From Pedobacter aquae (GTDB taxonomy: Bacteria > Bacteroidota > Bacteroidia > Sphingobacteriales > Sphingobacteriaceae), in NCBI RefSeq assembly GCF_008195825.1, contig NZ_CP043329.1, positions 3,596,001-3,660,000 on the forward strand: a stretch of DNA of 64,000 nt, given 5' to 3'. The notes under the pieces are model-generated. The model did not search any database, was not told the DNA's origin, and saw only the letters and a list, made by a program, of their open reading frames with translations. Below, piece after piece: positions 57,012-64,000 of this stretch. Positions within the stretch are counted from its first letter, which is position 1. Each line of letters begins with the position of its first letter. A program made the translations under genes and the position numbers.

Positions 57012-58343
57012 TTAAAAAATATGTTTATTAAGCATGTTTTCAAAAAATTCTTGTTTTCCGCTGATGATTTGAGGTTCTCCGTGTTCAATGGCGTAAGCTC
57101 TTAAATCTGCTAAAGAAAGTTTTCCTTCCTCAAATTCTTTGCCCTTACCAGCATCAAAAGAAGCATAACGTTGTGCTCTTAGTTTTTTGTATTCAGACTT
57201 TTCTAAAATTTCTTCGGCTACTAATAAAGCTTTTGCAAAGGTATCCATACCACCTACGTGTGCATAGAATAAATCTGCAGGGTCTGTAGAATTTCTTCTG
57301 ATTTTAGCATCAAAATTAATACCTCCACCTTGTAAACCACCAGCTTCCACAATGACAAGCATAGCTTCTACCAACTCTAAAATGTTGTTTGGGAATTGGT
57401 CTGTATCCCATCCGTTTTGGTAATCGCCTCTGTTGGCATCAATAGAGCCTAACATACCTGCATCTGCGGCAACTTGTAGTTCATGTTGGAAGGTGTGGCC
57501 TGCTAATGTAGCGTGGTTAACTTCTATGTTTAGTTTGAAGTCATTTAGTAAGTCATATTGTCTTAAGAAGCCAATAACGGTAGCAGAATCGTAATCATAC
57601 TGATGTTTTGATGGCTCACAAGGTTTAGGCTCTATAAAGAAAGTTCCTTTAAAGCCATTACTTCTTGCATAATCTTTTACGGTATGTAAGAAACGAGCGA
57701 AATGTTCTTGCTCTCTTTTCATGTTGGTATTTAACAAGGTCATATAGCCCTCTCTACCACCCCAAAACACATAATTTTCTCCGCCTAAAGCGATAGTAGC
57801 ATCAATAGCAGCTTTTACCTGTGCAGCACCATGCGTAAGTACATGAAAATCTGGGTTGGTGATAGCACCATTCATGTAACGTTTATGAGAAAATAGGTTT
57901 GCTGTACCCCAAAGTAATTTGATGCCACTTTCTTTTTGCTTTTGTAGGGCATACTCAACCATAACATTCAGTCTTCTCTCGTTTTCAAGGATGTCGTTTG
58001 TATAATCAACAACATCAACATCATGAAAACAATAGTAAGGAAGGTTCATTTTAGTCATAAACTCGAAAGCAGCATCCATTTTATCTTTCGCTCTTTCTAC
58101 AGCATCCGCTTTAGCGTCCCAAGCAAAGTCATGAGTAGGACCTCCAAACGGATCGGCACCGTTACCATTAAAAGAGTGCCAGTATGCGCAAGCAAATTTC
58201 ACATACTCTTTCATGGTTTTACCTTGAACTATTCTGTTTTCATCATACCATCTAAAAGCTAATGGATTGTCTGATTCTCTTCCTTCAAATTTAACCTGGT
58301 TTATTCCTTTGAAGAATTCTTTTTCACCTGTTACGATTGACAT
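57012..58343 (-). CDS. xylA: Xylose isomerase
   Basis: 443 residues. Active-site signatures: [20 protein letters not shown] with the His, [40 protein letters not shown] and [20 protein letters not shown] for metal ligands, [20 protein letters not shown]. It converts xylose to xylulose. Length and TIM-barrel pattern are standard. It follows xylB by 11 bases. Confidence 0.97.
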   Translation of the reverse strand: MSIVTGEKEFFKGINQVKFEGRESDNPLAFRWYDENRIVQGKTMKEYVKFACAYWHSFNGNGADPFGGPTHDFAWDAKADAVERAKDKMDAAFEFMTKMNLPYYCFHDVDVVDYTNDILENERRLNVMVEYALQKQKESGIKLLWGTANLFSHKRYMNGAITNPDFHVLTHGAAQVKAAIDATIALGGENYVFWGGREGYMTLLNTNMKREQEHFARFLHTVKDYARSNGFKGTFFIEPKPCEPSKHQYDYDSATVIGFLRQYDLLNDFKLNIEVNHATLAGHTFQHELQVAADAGMLGSIDANRGDYQNGWDTDQFPNNILELVEAMLVIVEAGGLQGGGINFDAKIRRNSTDPADLFYAHVGGMDTFAKALLVAEEILEKSEYKKLRAQRYASFDAGKGKEFEEGKLSLADLRAYAIEHGEPQIISGKQEFFENMLNKHIF

Positions 58344-58354
58344 TTTTGATTGAT

Positions 58355-59839
58355 TTATATGTTATTAATTTTTTGATTGAGTAATTGTTTCCATTCTTGG
58401 TAAGCAGTATCATAAGCTGCTGTTTCCTGAGGTTCTATAGTAGCTAGTACCTCTTGATTTTGAAAGGCTTCTTGGGCAGTTTTAAAATGTTTGATGCCGA
58501 TACCTGCACCTAAAGCAGCGCCCACGCTACCATCATTCTGATAAAGCTCTATAGGTACTTGGGTAGCTCCGGTAAAGGCTTTTCTAAATACTTCGCTTAA
58601 AAATAAGTTTGATTTTCCTGCTCTAATCACTGATGGATTTAAGCCGTTTTCTCTCATGATATCTAAACCATACCTGAAAGAAAAAGCAATACCTTCTTGT
58701 ACGGCATTAAGTATATGCGCTGCTTGGTGTTGATTTAAATCGATATTAAAAATATGAGCGCCAATAAGCTTATTGTTTAACATTCTTTCTGCACCATTAC
58801 CAAAAGGTAAAATTCTGAGGCCTTTACTGCCAATTTCTACCTGTGAGGCTATCTGGTTCATTTCTGGATAGCTTAAATCTTTGGCAAAAAGTTTTCTTGC
58901 CCAGCTGTTTAAAATCCCGGTACCATTGATACACAATAAAACACCTGTTCTAATCTGGTTTTCTAGATAATTAACATGAGCAAATGTATTGATACGAGAT
59001 TGTTGGTCGTAAACTAACTGGTTACTTACACCATAAATAACCCCAGAAGTACCAGCCGTAGCGGCAACTTCACCTGGCTCTAATACATTTAAAGAAAGCG
59101 CATTATTGGGCTGGTCGCCAGCTTTATAAGCTACTTGTATGCCCGCTTTGAGCTGAAGAGCTGTTGCTATATCAGTTTTTACCTCACCATGATTGGCAAA
59201 TACTGGTTTTAGTTCTGGAAATAGGGAAGTATCAAAGCCAAATTCTTTGCATATTTTTTCTGATAGCTGGTTGTTTTTAAAATCCCAGAAAATCCCTTCA
59301 GATAAAGCGCTGATGCTGGTTGTAATCTGCCCGGTTAATTTCATGGCTATAAAATCTCCTGGAAGCATGAGTTTATAGATATTGGCAAAGATTTCTGGTT
59401 CATTTTCTTTTACCCAAGACAGTTTAGATGCCGTAAAATTGCCTGGCGAGTTAAGATGATGACTTAAACTTTCTGCTTCGCCTATATTTTGAAATGCTTT
59501 TTCTCCAATTTCAACAGCTCTACTATCGCACCAGATAATAGCATTTCTTAGCACTTGCTGGTTTTTATCAACCACTACTAAGCCATGCATTTGATAAGCT
59601 ATACCAATTCCTATAATGTCTTGTGGGTTATATTTTTTGGTTTGATGATTTTTTAAGATGGCTTTTTGCGTAAAATCCCACCAGCTTTCAGGAGATTGCT
59701 CTGCCCAACCAGGTTTAAGGGCAATAATTTCTGCCTCCGTTTCTGGGTATTGTGCTGATGATATAATTTCTTGAGTATGAGCCTCAATAACAGAAACTTT
59801 TACAGAAGATGTGCCTATGTCTATTCCTAATAAATACAT
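58355..59839 (-). CDS. xylB: Xylulokinase
   Basis: 494 residues from the ATG at 59839 ([20 protein letters not shown]); the frame extends upstream to 59962, but that part contains the operator and lacks kinase sequence. FGGY family motifs: DIGTSSVK (phosphate loop), [48 protein letters not shown] and the final [15 protein letters not shown]-like [17 protein letters not shown]. Phosphorylates xylulose for the pentose phosphate pathway. First gene of the xyl unit, controlled by the operator at 59873. Confidence 0.95.
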   Translation of the reverse strand: MYLLGIDIGTSSVKVSVIEAHTQEIISSAQYPETEAEIIALKPGWAEQSPESWWDFTQKAILKNHQTKKYNPQDIIGIGIAYQMHGLVVVDKNQQVLRNAIIWCDSRAVEIGEKAFQNIGEAESLSHHLNSPGNFTASKLSWVKENEPEIFANIYKLMLPGDFIAMKLTGQITTSISALSEGIFWDFKNNQLSEKICKEFGFDTSLFPELKPVFANHGEVKTDIATALQLKAGIQVAYKAGDQPNNALSLNVLEPGEVAATAGTSGVIYGVSNQLVYDQQSRINTFAHVNYLENQIRTGVLLCINGTGILNSWARKLFAKDLSYPEMNQIASQVEIGSKGLRILPFGNGAERMLNNKLIGAHIFNIDLNQHQAAHILNAVQEGIAFSFRYGLDIMRENGLNPSVIRAGKSNLFLSEVFRKAFTGATQVPIELYQNDGSVGAALGAGIGIKHFKTAQEAFQNQEVLATIEPQETAAYDTAYQEWKQLLNQKINNI

Positions 59840-59872
59840 AAATTTTATTTTGCGGTGCTGATATAAACAATG

Positions 59873-59886
59873 TGCAACCGGTTGCA
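59873..59886. promoter_or_regulatory. Palindromic LacI-type operator (TGCAACCGGTTGCA)
   Basis: A perfect 14-bp palindrome with a central CG, the typical LacI/GalR half-site arrangement, in the gap between xylB and the divergent regulator gene. It abuts the -7 box of the xylB promoter (59887-59894), so bound repressor would block transcription. Confidence 0.75.
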
Positions 59887-59917
59887 TAAAAGTATAATTA
59901 ATATTTAAATTGTCAAA
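59887..59917 (-). promoter_or_regulatory. Candidate promoter of xylBA-symporter
   Basis: On the minus strand TTTG at 59917-59914 and TACTTTTA at 59894-59887, 19 bases apart; the -7 box differs from TAnnTTTG by the last base. The operator follows immediately downstream. Confidence 0.45.
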
Positions 59918-59946
59918 ATATCCTATAATTTTATTTACTTTAAGCA

Positions 59947-60960
59947 GTGAAAAAGAAAGCAACCATTTACGACATAGCCAAAGAGCTTAATATTACTGTG
60001 TCTACAGTATCTAGGGCGCTAAATAATTTTTCTACCATAAGTGATGCAACAAAAAAAGCTGTTTTTGAAACTGCTAAAAAGTTAAATTATAGTCCTAATC
60101 GTTTAGCATCATCCTTAAAATCTGGAAAAACCCATACCATTGGTGTTATTGTGCCTAGTATGGAGATACACTTTTTTGCTGTTGTTATCCATAGTATAGA
60201 ACAAGTACTAAAAGATAATGGTTACCGTATTCTTTTATATCAATCAAGTGAATCTGTAGAGAATGAAATTAATGGTGTAAAAACCTTATTAGAGGCTCAA
60301 GTAGATGGTATTATAGCTTCTATGTCTTTAGAAACTGAGGATACATCGCATTTTCAAGTGCTTAAAAAGCAGCAAAAACCTTTAGTTTTGTTTGACCGTG
60401 TTGATGAAAATTTAAATGTTCCAACGGTAACTTTAGATGATTACAAAGCAGGTTATTTGGCAACTAAACATTTAATAGACCAAGGTTATAAGAATATTGC
60501 TTTTGTAACCACCGTTCATCAAAATAGTATTTTTGGGAATAGGGTAAAGGGTTATAAAGCTGCTTTGGCAGATCATCAATTAGAAATAAAAGAAAGCCAA
60601 ATTATTTATGGCGGTTTATCTATTAAAGATGGTAGATACGGAGCTGATAAACTTATGCGAGCAGAAGATAGACCTGATGCTATTATTGCTGGTGATGATT
60701 ATACTGCCCTTGGTGTTATCAAAAAATTGAAAGAATTAGAGTTAACGCCACCTGAAATAGGTGTTATTGGTTTTGCCAATGAAACTTTTTCTGGTTTTAT
60801 TACACCAAATTTATCAACGATAGACCAACAAGCAAGTAAAATGGGTGTAGCTTGTGCGCAAAGTTTTATAAATATGATAGCTAGCGAAAATCCATATAAA
60901 AAGATAGAACATACAGTTATAGAACCTTTGGTGATTGTTAGACAGTCGACCTCAAAATAA
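59947..60960 (+). CDS. LacI-family transcriptional regulator, probable xylose repressor
   Basis: 337 residues from a GTG start at 59947. The helix-turn-helix is KATIYDIAKELNITVSTVSR, with the hinge DNA-binding helix KLNYSPNRLASSLKSGKTH. The sugar-binding domain follows (IGVIVPSMEIHFFAVVIHSI; GYKNIAFVTT; AIIAGDDYTALGVIKKLKEL). Divergent to xylB across the palindromic operator, so it probably senses xylose or a derivative. A hairpin terminator follows. Confidence 0.9.
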   Translation: MKKKATIYDIAKELNITVSTVSRALNNFSTISDATKKAVFETAKKLNYSPNRLASSLKSGKTHTIGVIVPSMEIHFFAVVIHSIEQVLKDNGYRILLYQSSESVENEINGVKTLLEAQVDGIIASMSLETEDTSHFQVLKKQQKPLVLFDRVDENLNVPTVTLDDYKAGYLATKHLIDQGYKNIAFVTTVHQNSIFGNRVKGYKAALADHQLEIKESQIIYGGLSIKDGRYGADKLMRAEDRPDAIIAGDDYTALGVIKKLKELELTPPEIGVIGFANETFSGFITPNLSTIDQQASKMGVACAQSFINMIASENPYKKIEHTVIEPLVIVRQSTSK

Positions 60961-60963
60961 TAT

Positions 60964-60987
60964 AAGTGTAATTTTACACTTCTTTTT
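60964..60987 (+). terminator. Terminator of the LacI-type gene
   Basis: AAGTGTAA pairs with TTACACTT across a two-base loop, followed by CTTTTT. Confidence 0.8.
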
Positions 60988-61040
60988 AAGTGTTAAGTTT
61001 TATTATATTTATTTTTGAGTACTCATAACCCTATCCTCAC

Positions 61041-61505
61041 ATGTCTGAAAAGAAAATAGTTATACTTTATGTTGATGATGAAGAAAACAATCTGATTTCT
61101 TTCAAAGCTAATTTCAGAATGAAATACCAGGTGCTAACTGCTATAAGCGGAGATGATGCACTTAAAATTATGGAAGGCAAAGTGATTGATATTATTATTA
61201 CCGACCAAAGAATGCCTAACATGACAGGGGTAGAATTTTTAGAAAAGGTATTGGAGAAGTTTCCAGAACCTATGAGAATTTTGCTTACCGGATATGCAGA
61301 TATGAGTGCTGTGATAGACGCTGTTAACAAAGGCAAAATTTTTCATTACCTCACTAAACCTTGGAACGAAGAAGAACTAGATATGACTATTAAGAGAGCA
61401 TATGATGTTTATCTGGAGCGTAAAGAAATAGAAGTGATGAACCAAAAATTGGCAACTTCTAATGATCAGCTAGAGTTTCTTTTGAGACAGAAATTGCTTT
61501 CTTAA
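61041..61505 (+). CDS. Receiver-domain protein (CheY-like) with coiled-coil tail
   Basis: 154 residues. The receiver domain has acidic YVDDEENN, phospho-acceptor Asp in IIITDQRMPNMTG, LLTGYADMSAVIDA and KPWNEEEL, followed by a short helical tail (EIEVMNQKLATSNDQLEFLL). No output domain is present. It is clearly paralogous to the receiver of the kinase gene at 61912-62997 (IFCDQRMP; KKPWIDAD). Likely part of the same phosphorelay; the partner cannot be named. Confidence 0.88.
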   Translation: MSEKKIVILYVDDEENNLISFKANFRMKYQVLTAISGDDALKIMEGKVIDIIITDQRMPNMTGVEFLEKVLEKFPEPMRILLTGYADMSAVIDAVNKGKIFHYLTKPWNEEELDMTIKRAYDVYLERKEIEVMNQKLATSNDQLEFLLRQKLLS

Positions 61506-61514
61506 TTAGATACA

Positions 61515-61907
61515 TTATTTTATTTTAGTAATCATTTCATCAAAAGCTTCATAACTATAAGGTTTCCTTAAAACACCATAAACAGAATCGTAAGTAGCTA
61601 TTCTAGTGATATCATTTTTATTAAGAGAAGTAGTAATAGAAATAATTCTATAGTGGTCTTTAACGGCTTTAGGTAGGTTTTCAAACTCTTCTATAAACTG
61701 AAAGCCATTCATAACAGGCATCATGATATCTAATAAAAGAACGGTTATAGCATCTTCTTCAGGCTTCACCGATTTAATATCCTGTAAAGCCTCAATAGCA
61801 TTATCATAAGCTTTGAATTTATTACACTTGCCTGTGTTGTAAATAAGCTTTTCGGCTATATAACAATCTAATTCTCTGTCGTCTACAATAATAAAGTTTA
61901 ACTTCAT
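61515..61907 (-). CDS. Stand-alone receiver protein
   Basis: 130 residues, a single receiver domain: FIIVDDRELDCYIAEKLI, phospho-acceptor Asp in LLLDIMMPVMNGFQFIEEF, SITTSLNKNDITRIATYDSV and LRKPYSYEAF. Such proteins shuttle phosphate between kinases and other domains. It lies four bases after the stop of the hybrid kinase gene upstream on the same strand. Confidence 0.88.
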   Translation of the reverse strand: MKLNFIIVDDRELDCYIAEKLIYNTGKCNKFKAYDNAIEALQDIKSVKPEEDAITVLLLDIMMPVMNGFQFIEEFENLPKAVKDHYRIISITTSLNKNDITRIATYDSVYGVLRKPYSYEAFDEMITKIK

Positions 61908-61911
61908 GTTC

Positions 61912-62997
61912 TTATTTATTAGGTATTTTGATAGTGAAAGTAGTGCCTTGGTTAAGCTCTGAGTCTACTTCTACTTGTCCGTTTAGTTTTAATAAAGCGC
62001 TTTTAACATTAAATAAGCCAAAGCCAGAACCCGCTTCTTTAATGTGCGCTCTAAAGAATAAATCAAATATCTGATTTTTATATTTTTCGTCAATCCCCGA
62101 GCCGTTATCAGCAACAATAATAGTAGCTACGCCTTTTTCTACAACAATACTTAAGTTTACAAATTTGTTTTCTTTTTCTAATACTTGGTATTTAAAAGCA
62201 TTAGATAGGAGGTTGTTGATGATTAAGAAAATGGAAACCCTATCGCTCCAGAAAGATTCTTCTTGTTGTAAATGGATATGGAATGTAATGGATAAAGTTT
62301 TAGCGTAGATAAGATAAACATCTTCCATTTCTTTGATAAGCGATTTAAAATCAACATCAGTGATTTTAAGTTCTCCTCTTTCTAGGCTGTAATAATCATG
62401 CATGCTTAAGATAAAATCATCTAGTTTCTGAACAGATTTGTTCATCATCCTTAAAATATCTTTTACCTCATCTAAATTAGGCGTATTTAAAGCTAGGTTT
62501 ATCCCGCCAGAAATACCTACTAGTGGGCCGCGTATATCATGGCTGACAGAGTATGCAAACTTGTCTAACTCTGTGTAAGCTTTGTGCAGTTCTTGATTCT
62601 TTAAAGCCAGCATAGAGCTTGCTTCGTAAAAATTTACTGCTTCTTCAATGGCGCTAATAATATCGGCATCTATCCAAGGCTTTTTTACATATCTAAAAAC
62701 ATGACCTTTATTGATGGCATCAATAACAGCTTCAATATCAGTATAAGCCGTTAGTAATATTCTTATAGGGTAGGGGTGTGTACTTCTAATTTCAGCGAAA
62801 AAATCAACTCCTGTTTGTAAAGGCATCCTTTGGTCGCAAAAAATAACTTTAATATCGGGATGTTTATTTAAATATTGCGTGGCCTCAGCCGTGTTTTGAG
62901 CGGTGAATATCTGATAATCAAGTCGTAAAGAAGCCTTAAAACCTATCAGGTTATTCATCTCATCATCTACATACAATATTTTAACTTTTTCTGACAT
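61912..62997 (-). CDS. Receiver-histidine kinase hybrid
   Basis: 361 residues: receiver (about 1-120; Asp in VIFCDQRMPLQTGVDFFAEI, KKPWIDADI), then a helical linker, HisKA box KFAYSVSHDIRGPLVGISGG with the phospho-acceptor His, and an HATPase domain with NNLLSNAFKYQV and ADNGSGIDEKYKNQIF then GSGFGLFNVKSALLK. No membrane segment, so cytoplasmic. The receiver before the kinase indicates that another kinase acts on it, plausibly the gene upstream. Confidence 0.9.
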   Translation of the reverse strand: MSEKVKILYVDDEMNNLIGFKASLRLDYQIFTAQNTAEATQYLNKHPDIKVIFCDQRMPLQTGVDFFAEIRSTHPYPIRILLTAYTDIEAVIDAINKGHVFRYVKKPWIDADIISAIEEAVNFYEASSMLALKNQELHKAYTELDKFAYSVSHDIRGPLVGISGGINLALNTPNLDEVKDILRMMNKSVQKLDDFILSMHDYYSLERGELKITDVDFKSLIKEMEDVYLIYAKTLSITFHIHLQQEESFWSDRVSIFLIINNLLSNAFKYQVLEKENKFVNLSIVVEKGVATIIVADNGSGIDEKYKNQIFDLFFRAHIKEAGSGFGLFNVKSALLKLNGQVEVDSELNQGTTFTIKIPNK

Positions 62998-63000
62998 GCT

Positions 63001-63996
63001 TTAACCTATAATAATTTGATGAATAAGAGGTATTTTAATCATAAACTCTGTGCCTTTATCTAACGCTGTATTGATGAAAATTTGCCCGTTATGCTTTTTG
63101 ATGGTATTATAAGCAATAGACATACCTAAGCCGGTGCCTTCGCCTACATCTTTAGTAGTAAAGAAGGGGTCAAATATTTTATTTCTTGTACTATCAGACA
63201 TTCCGCAGCCATTATCTACAATAGATATGGTTACAAAATCTTCTGCGGCCAACGTTTTTATGGTAAGTAAGCCATCTTTATCATCAGTATGTTTAATTGC
63301 TATTGCATGAATAGCATTAGAAATAATATTTAAAAATACCTGATTTAGTTTGCCCGGATAACACTCTACCAGTGGTAAATTACCATAATGCTTTTCTACT
63401 TTAATGTTATTATTGTTTAGCAGGTTATTCATGATAACCAAAGTAGAATCTAAACCTTCATTAATATCTGCCCGTTTCAAATCGTCTTCATCAACCCTAG
63501 AAAATATTCTTAAGCCTTTAACAATTTCGGCGGTTCTGGTAGCGCCTTCATGAATACCTTTTAGTAAATGGTTAATTTCTATTTTTAGGTAGTCATAATC
63601 TAGTTCTTCTTTATATTCTTCTATTTCTTTTTGTTTTTCCTCAATAGTTTTATCAGATAAACCTACTTTTTCTATAATCTCTATGGCATCAAAAAGCATA
63701 TTAACATCTCTAAGTAACGGAGAAACGTTAGATGTTACAAAGTTAATAGGGTTGTTAATTTCATGAGCTATGCCGGCAGTTAACTGACCTAAAGAGGCCA
63801 TTTTCTCTGCCTCAACCAGTTGCGTTTGTGTTTGCTTTAAATCTTCTAAAGTATTGCTTAGCTCATCATTGGTTTCTATCAATTCATAAGTTCTTTCTTT
63901 TACTTTTTGCTCTAAAAGGATGTTTTGTTCTCTAATGATACGCTCGTTTTCTTTAGCAATTGCTAGGGCTTGCGCTTGAGATTGTTCTTTTTCTTT
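63001..63996 (-). CDS. Sensor histidine kinase, N-terminus missing
   Basis: The kinase core is complete: SLGQLTAGIAHEINNPINFV (phospho-acceptor His), FLNIISNAIHAIAIKHTDDK (N box), VDNGCGMSDSTRNKIFDPFF and TTKDVGEGTGLGMSIAYNTI (G boxes). The open frame upstream of the TTG at 63882 carries a coiled coil (EQSQAQALAIAKENERIIRE, then QNILLEQKVKERTYEL) with no ATG, and an in-frame TAA lies at 63997-63999 at the window edge. A membrane sensor part is expected upstream; a frame break at the edge, or the contig end, probably hides it. Adjacent to the hybrid kinase by three bases. Confidence 0.75.
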   Translation of the reverse strand, partial: KEKEQSQAQALAIAKENERIIREQNILLEQKVKERTYELIETNDELSNTLEDLKQTQTQLVEAEKMASLGQLTAGIAHEINNPINFVTSNVSPLLRDVNMLFDAIEIIEKVGLSDKTIEEKQKEIEEYKEELDYDYLKIEINHLLKGIHEGATRTAEIVKGLRIFSRVDEDDLKRADINEGLDSTLVIMNNLLNNNNIKVEKHYGNLPLVECYPGKLNQVFLNIISNAIHAIAIKHTDDKDGLLTIKTLAAEDFVTISIVDNGCGMSDSTRNKIFDPFFTTKDVGEGTGLGMSIAYNTIKKHNGQIFINTALDKGTEFMIKIPLIHQIIIG

Positions 63997-64000
63997 TTAA

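Noticed and set aside
59840-59962. N-terminal extension of xylulokinase
   Set aside because: Covers the operator and promoter; the kinase begins at the conserved IDIGT segment after 59839.

Overview
The window comes from an AT-rich chromosome of the phylum Bacteroidota, most likely Sphingobacteriaceae (Pedobacter-like). The evidence is a complete gldK-L-M-N type IX secretion cluster, gldB and an SprE/PorW-type lipoprotein, an atpBEFHAG operon without atpDC, DUF4286 and DUF4271 proteins, near absence of Shine-Dalgarno sites, and promoter candidates of the Bacteroidota form (TTTG about 19-20 nt before TAnnTTT). The family-level guess is inference. No rRNA, tRNA or CRISPR array was found, and no gene-free stretch exceeds about 300 bases.

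Layout. 1-763: 3' end of a restriction-modification protein. 804-3645 (-): rfbC, a DUF4286 protein and a TPR protein. 3798-10174 (+): S9 peptidase, a histidine kinase/OmpR pair, a kinase/NarL pair, and a tiny antisense-lying ORF. 10175-15790 (-): MOSC, UbiA-like, metallophosphoesterase, MoxR ATPase and VWA genes. 16076-17088 (+): DUF1016 nuclease-like gene. 17202-19774 (-): fasciclin, SDR and HemW-like genes. 19935-28406 (+): BamA/TamA-like barrel, DUF4271, hemD, then gldKLMN. 28457-35388 (-): uvrC, a class A PBP and the SprE/PorW-like gene. 35493-42699 (+): M23 peptidase, bactofilin and the F0F1 ATP synthase operon. 42851-50640: a lipoprotein, a small membrane protein, patatin, gldB, an outer-membrane protein, nadE, an NTF2-like protein, a DUF2911 protein and pgi. 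50767-54490 (+): a pair of M16 peptidase genes, the second split by an IS982-family element. 54725-60960: a protein of unknown function, then a xylose module (symporter, xylA, xylB and a divergent LacI regulator). 61041-64000: receiver and histidine kinase genes.

Two results stand out. First, at least seven reading-frame breaks (R-M gene, S9 peptidase twice, DUF1016, SDR, PBP, atpA) are each repaired by adding back one base, mostly in short homopolymers. Because atpA and a class A PBP are among them, deletion-type sequencing or assembly errors are more likely than real gene decay. Second, the IS982 insertion can be reversed exactly on paper (TACTA duplication, 17-bp inverted repeats), restoring a 464-residue M16 protein.

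I did not find a convincing undescribed system. The best leads are structural: a degenerate heptamer array upstream of moxR, a G-free leader motif shared by moxR and atpE, a 15-bp perfect hairpin between atpE and atpF, nested hairpins just before atpG, two putative dispersed intergenic elements, and a 33-residue membrane-peptide ORF opposite the end of an OmpR regulator gene.
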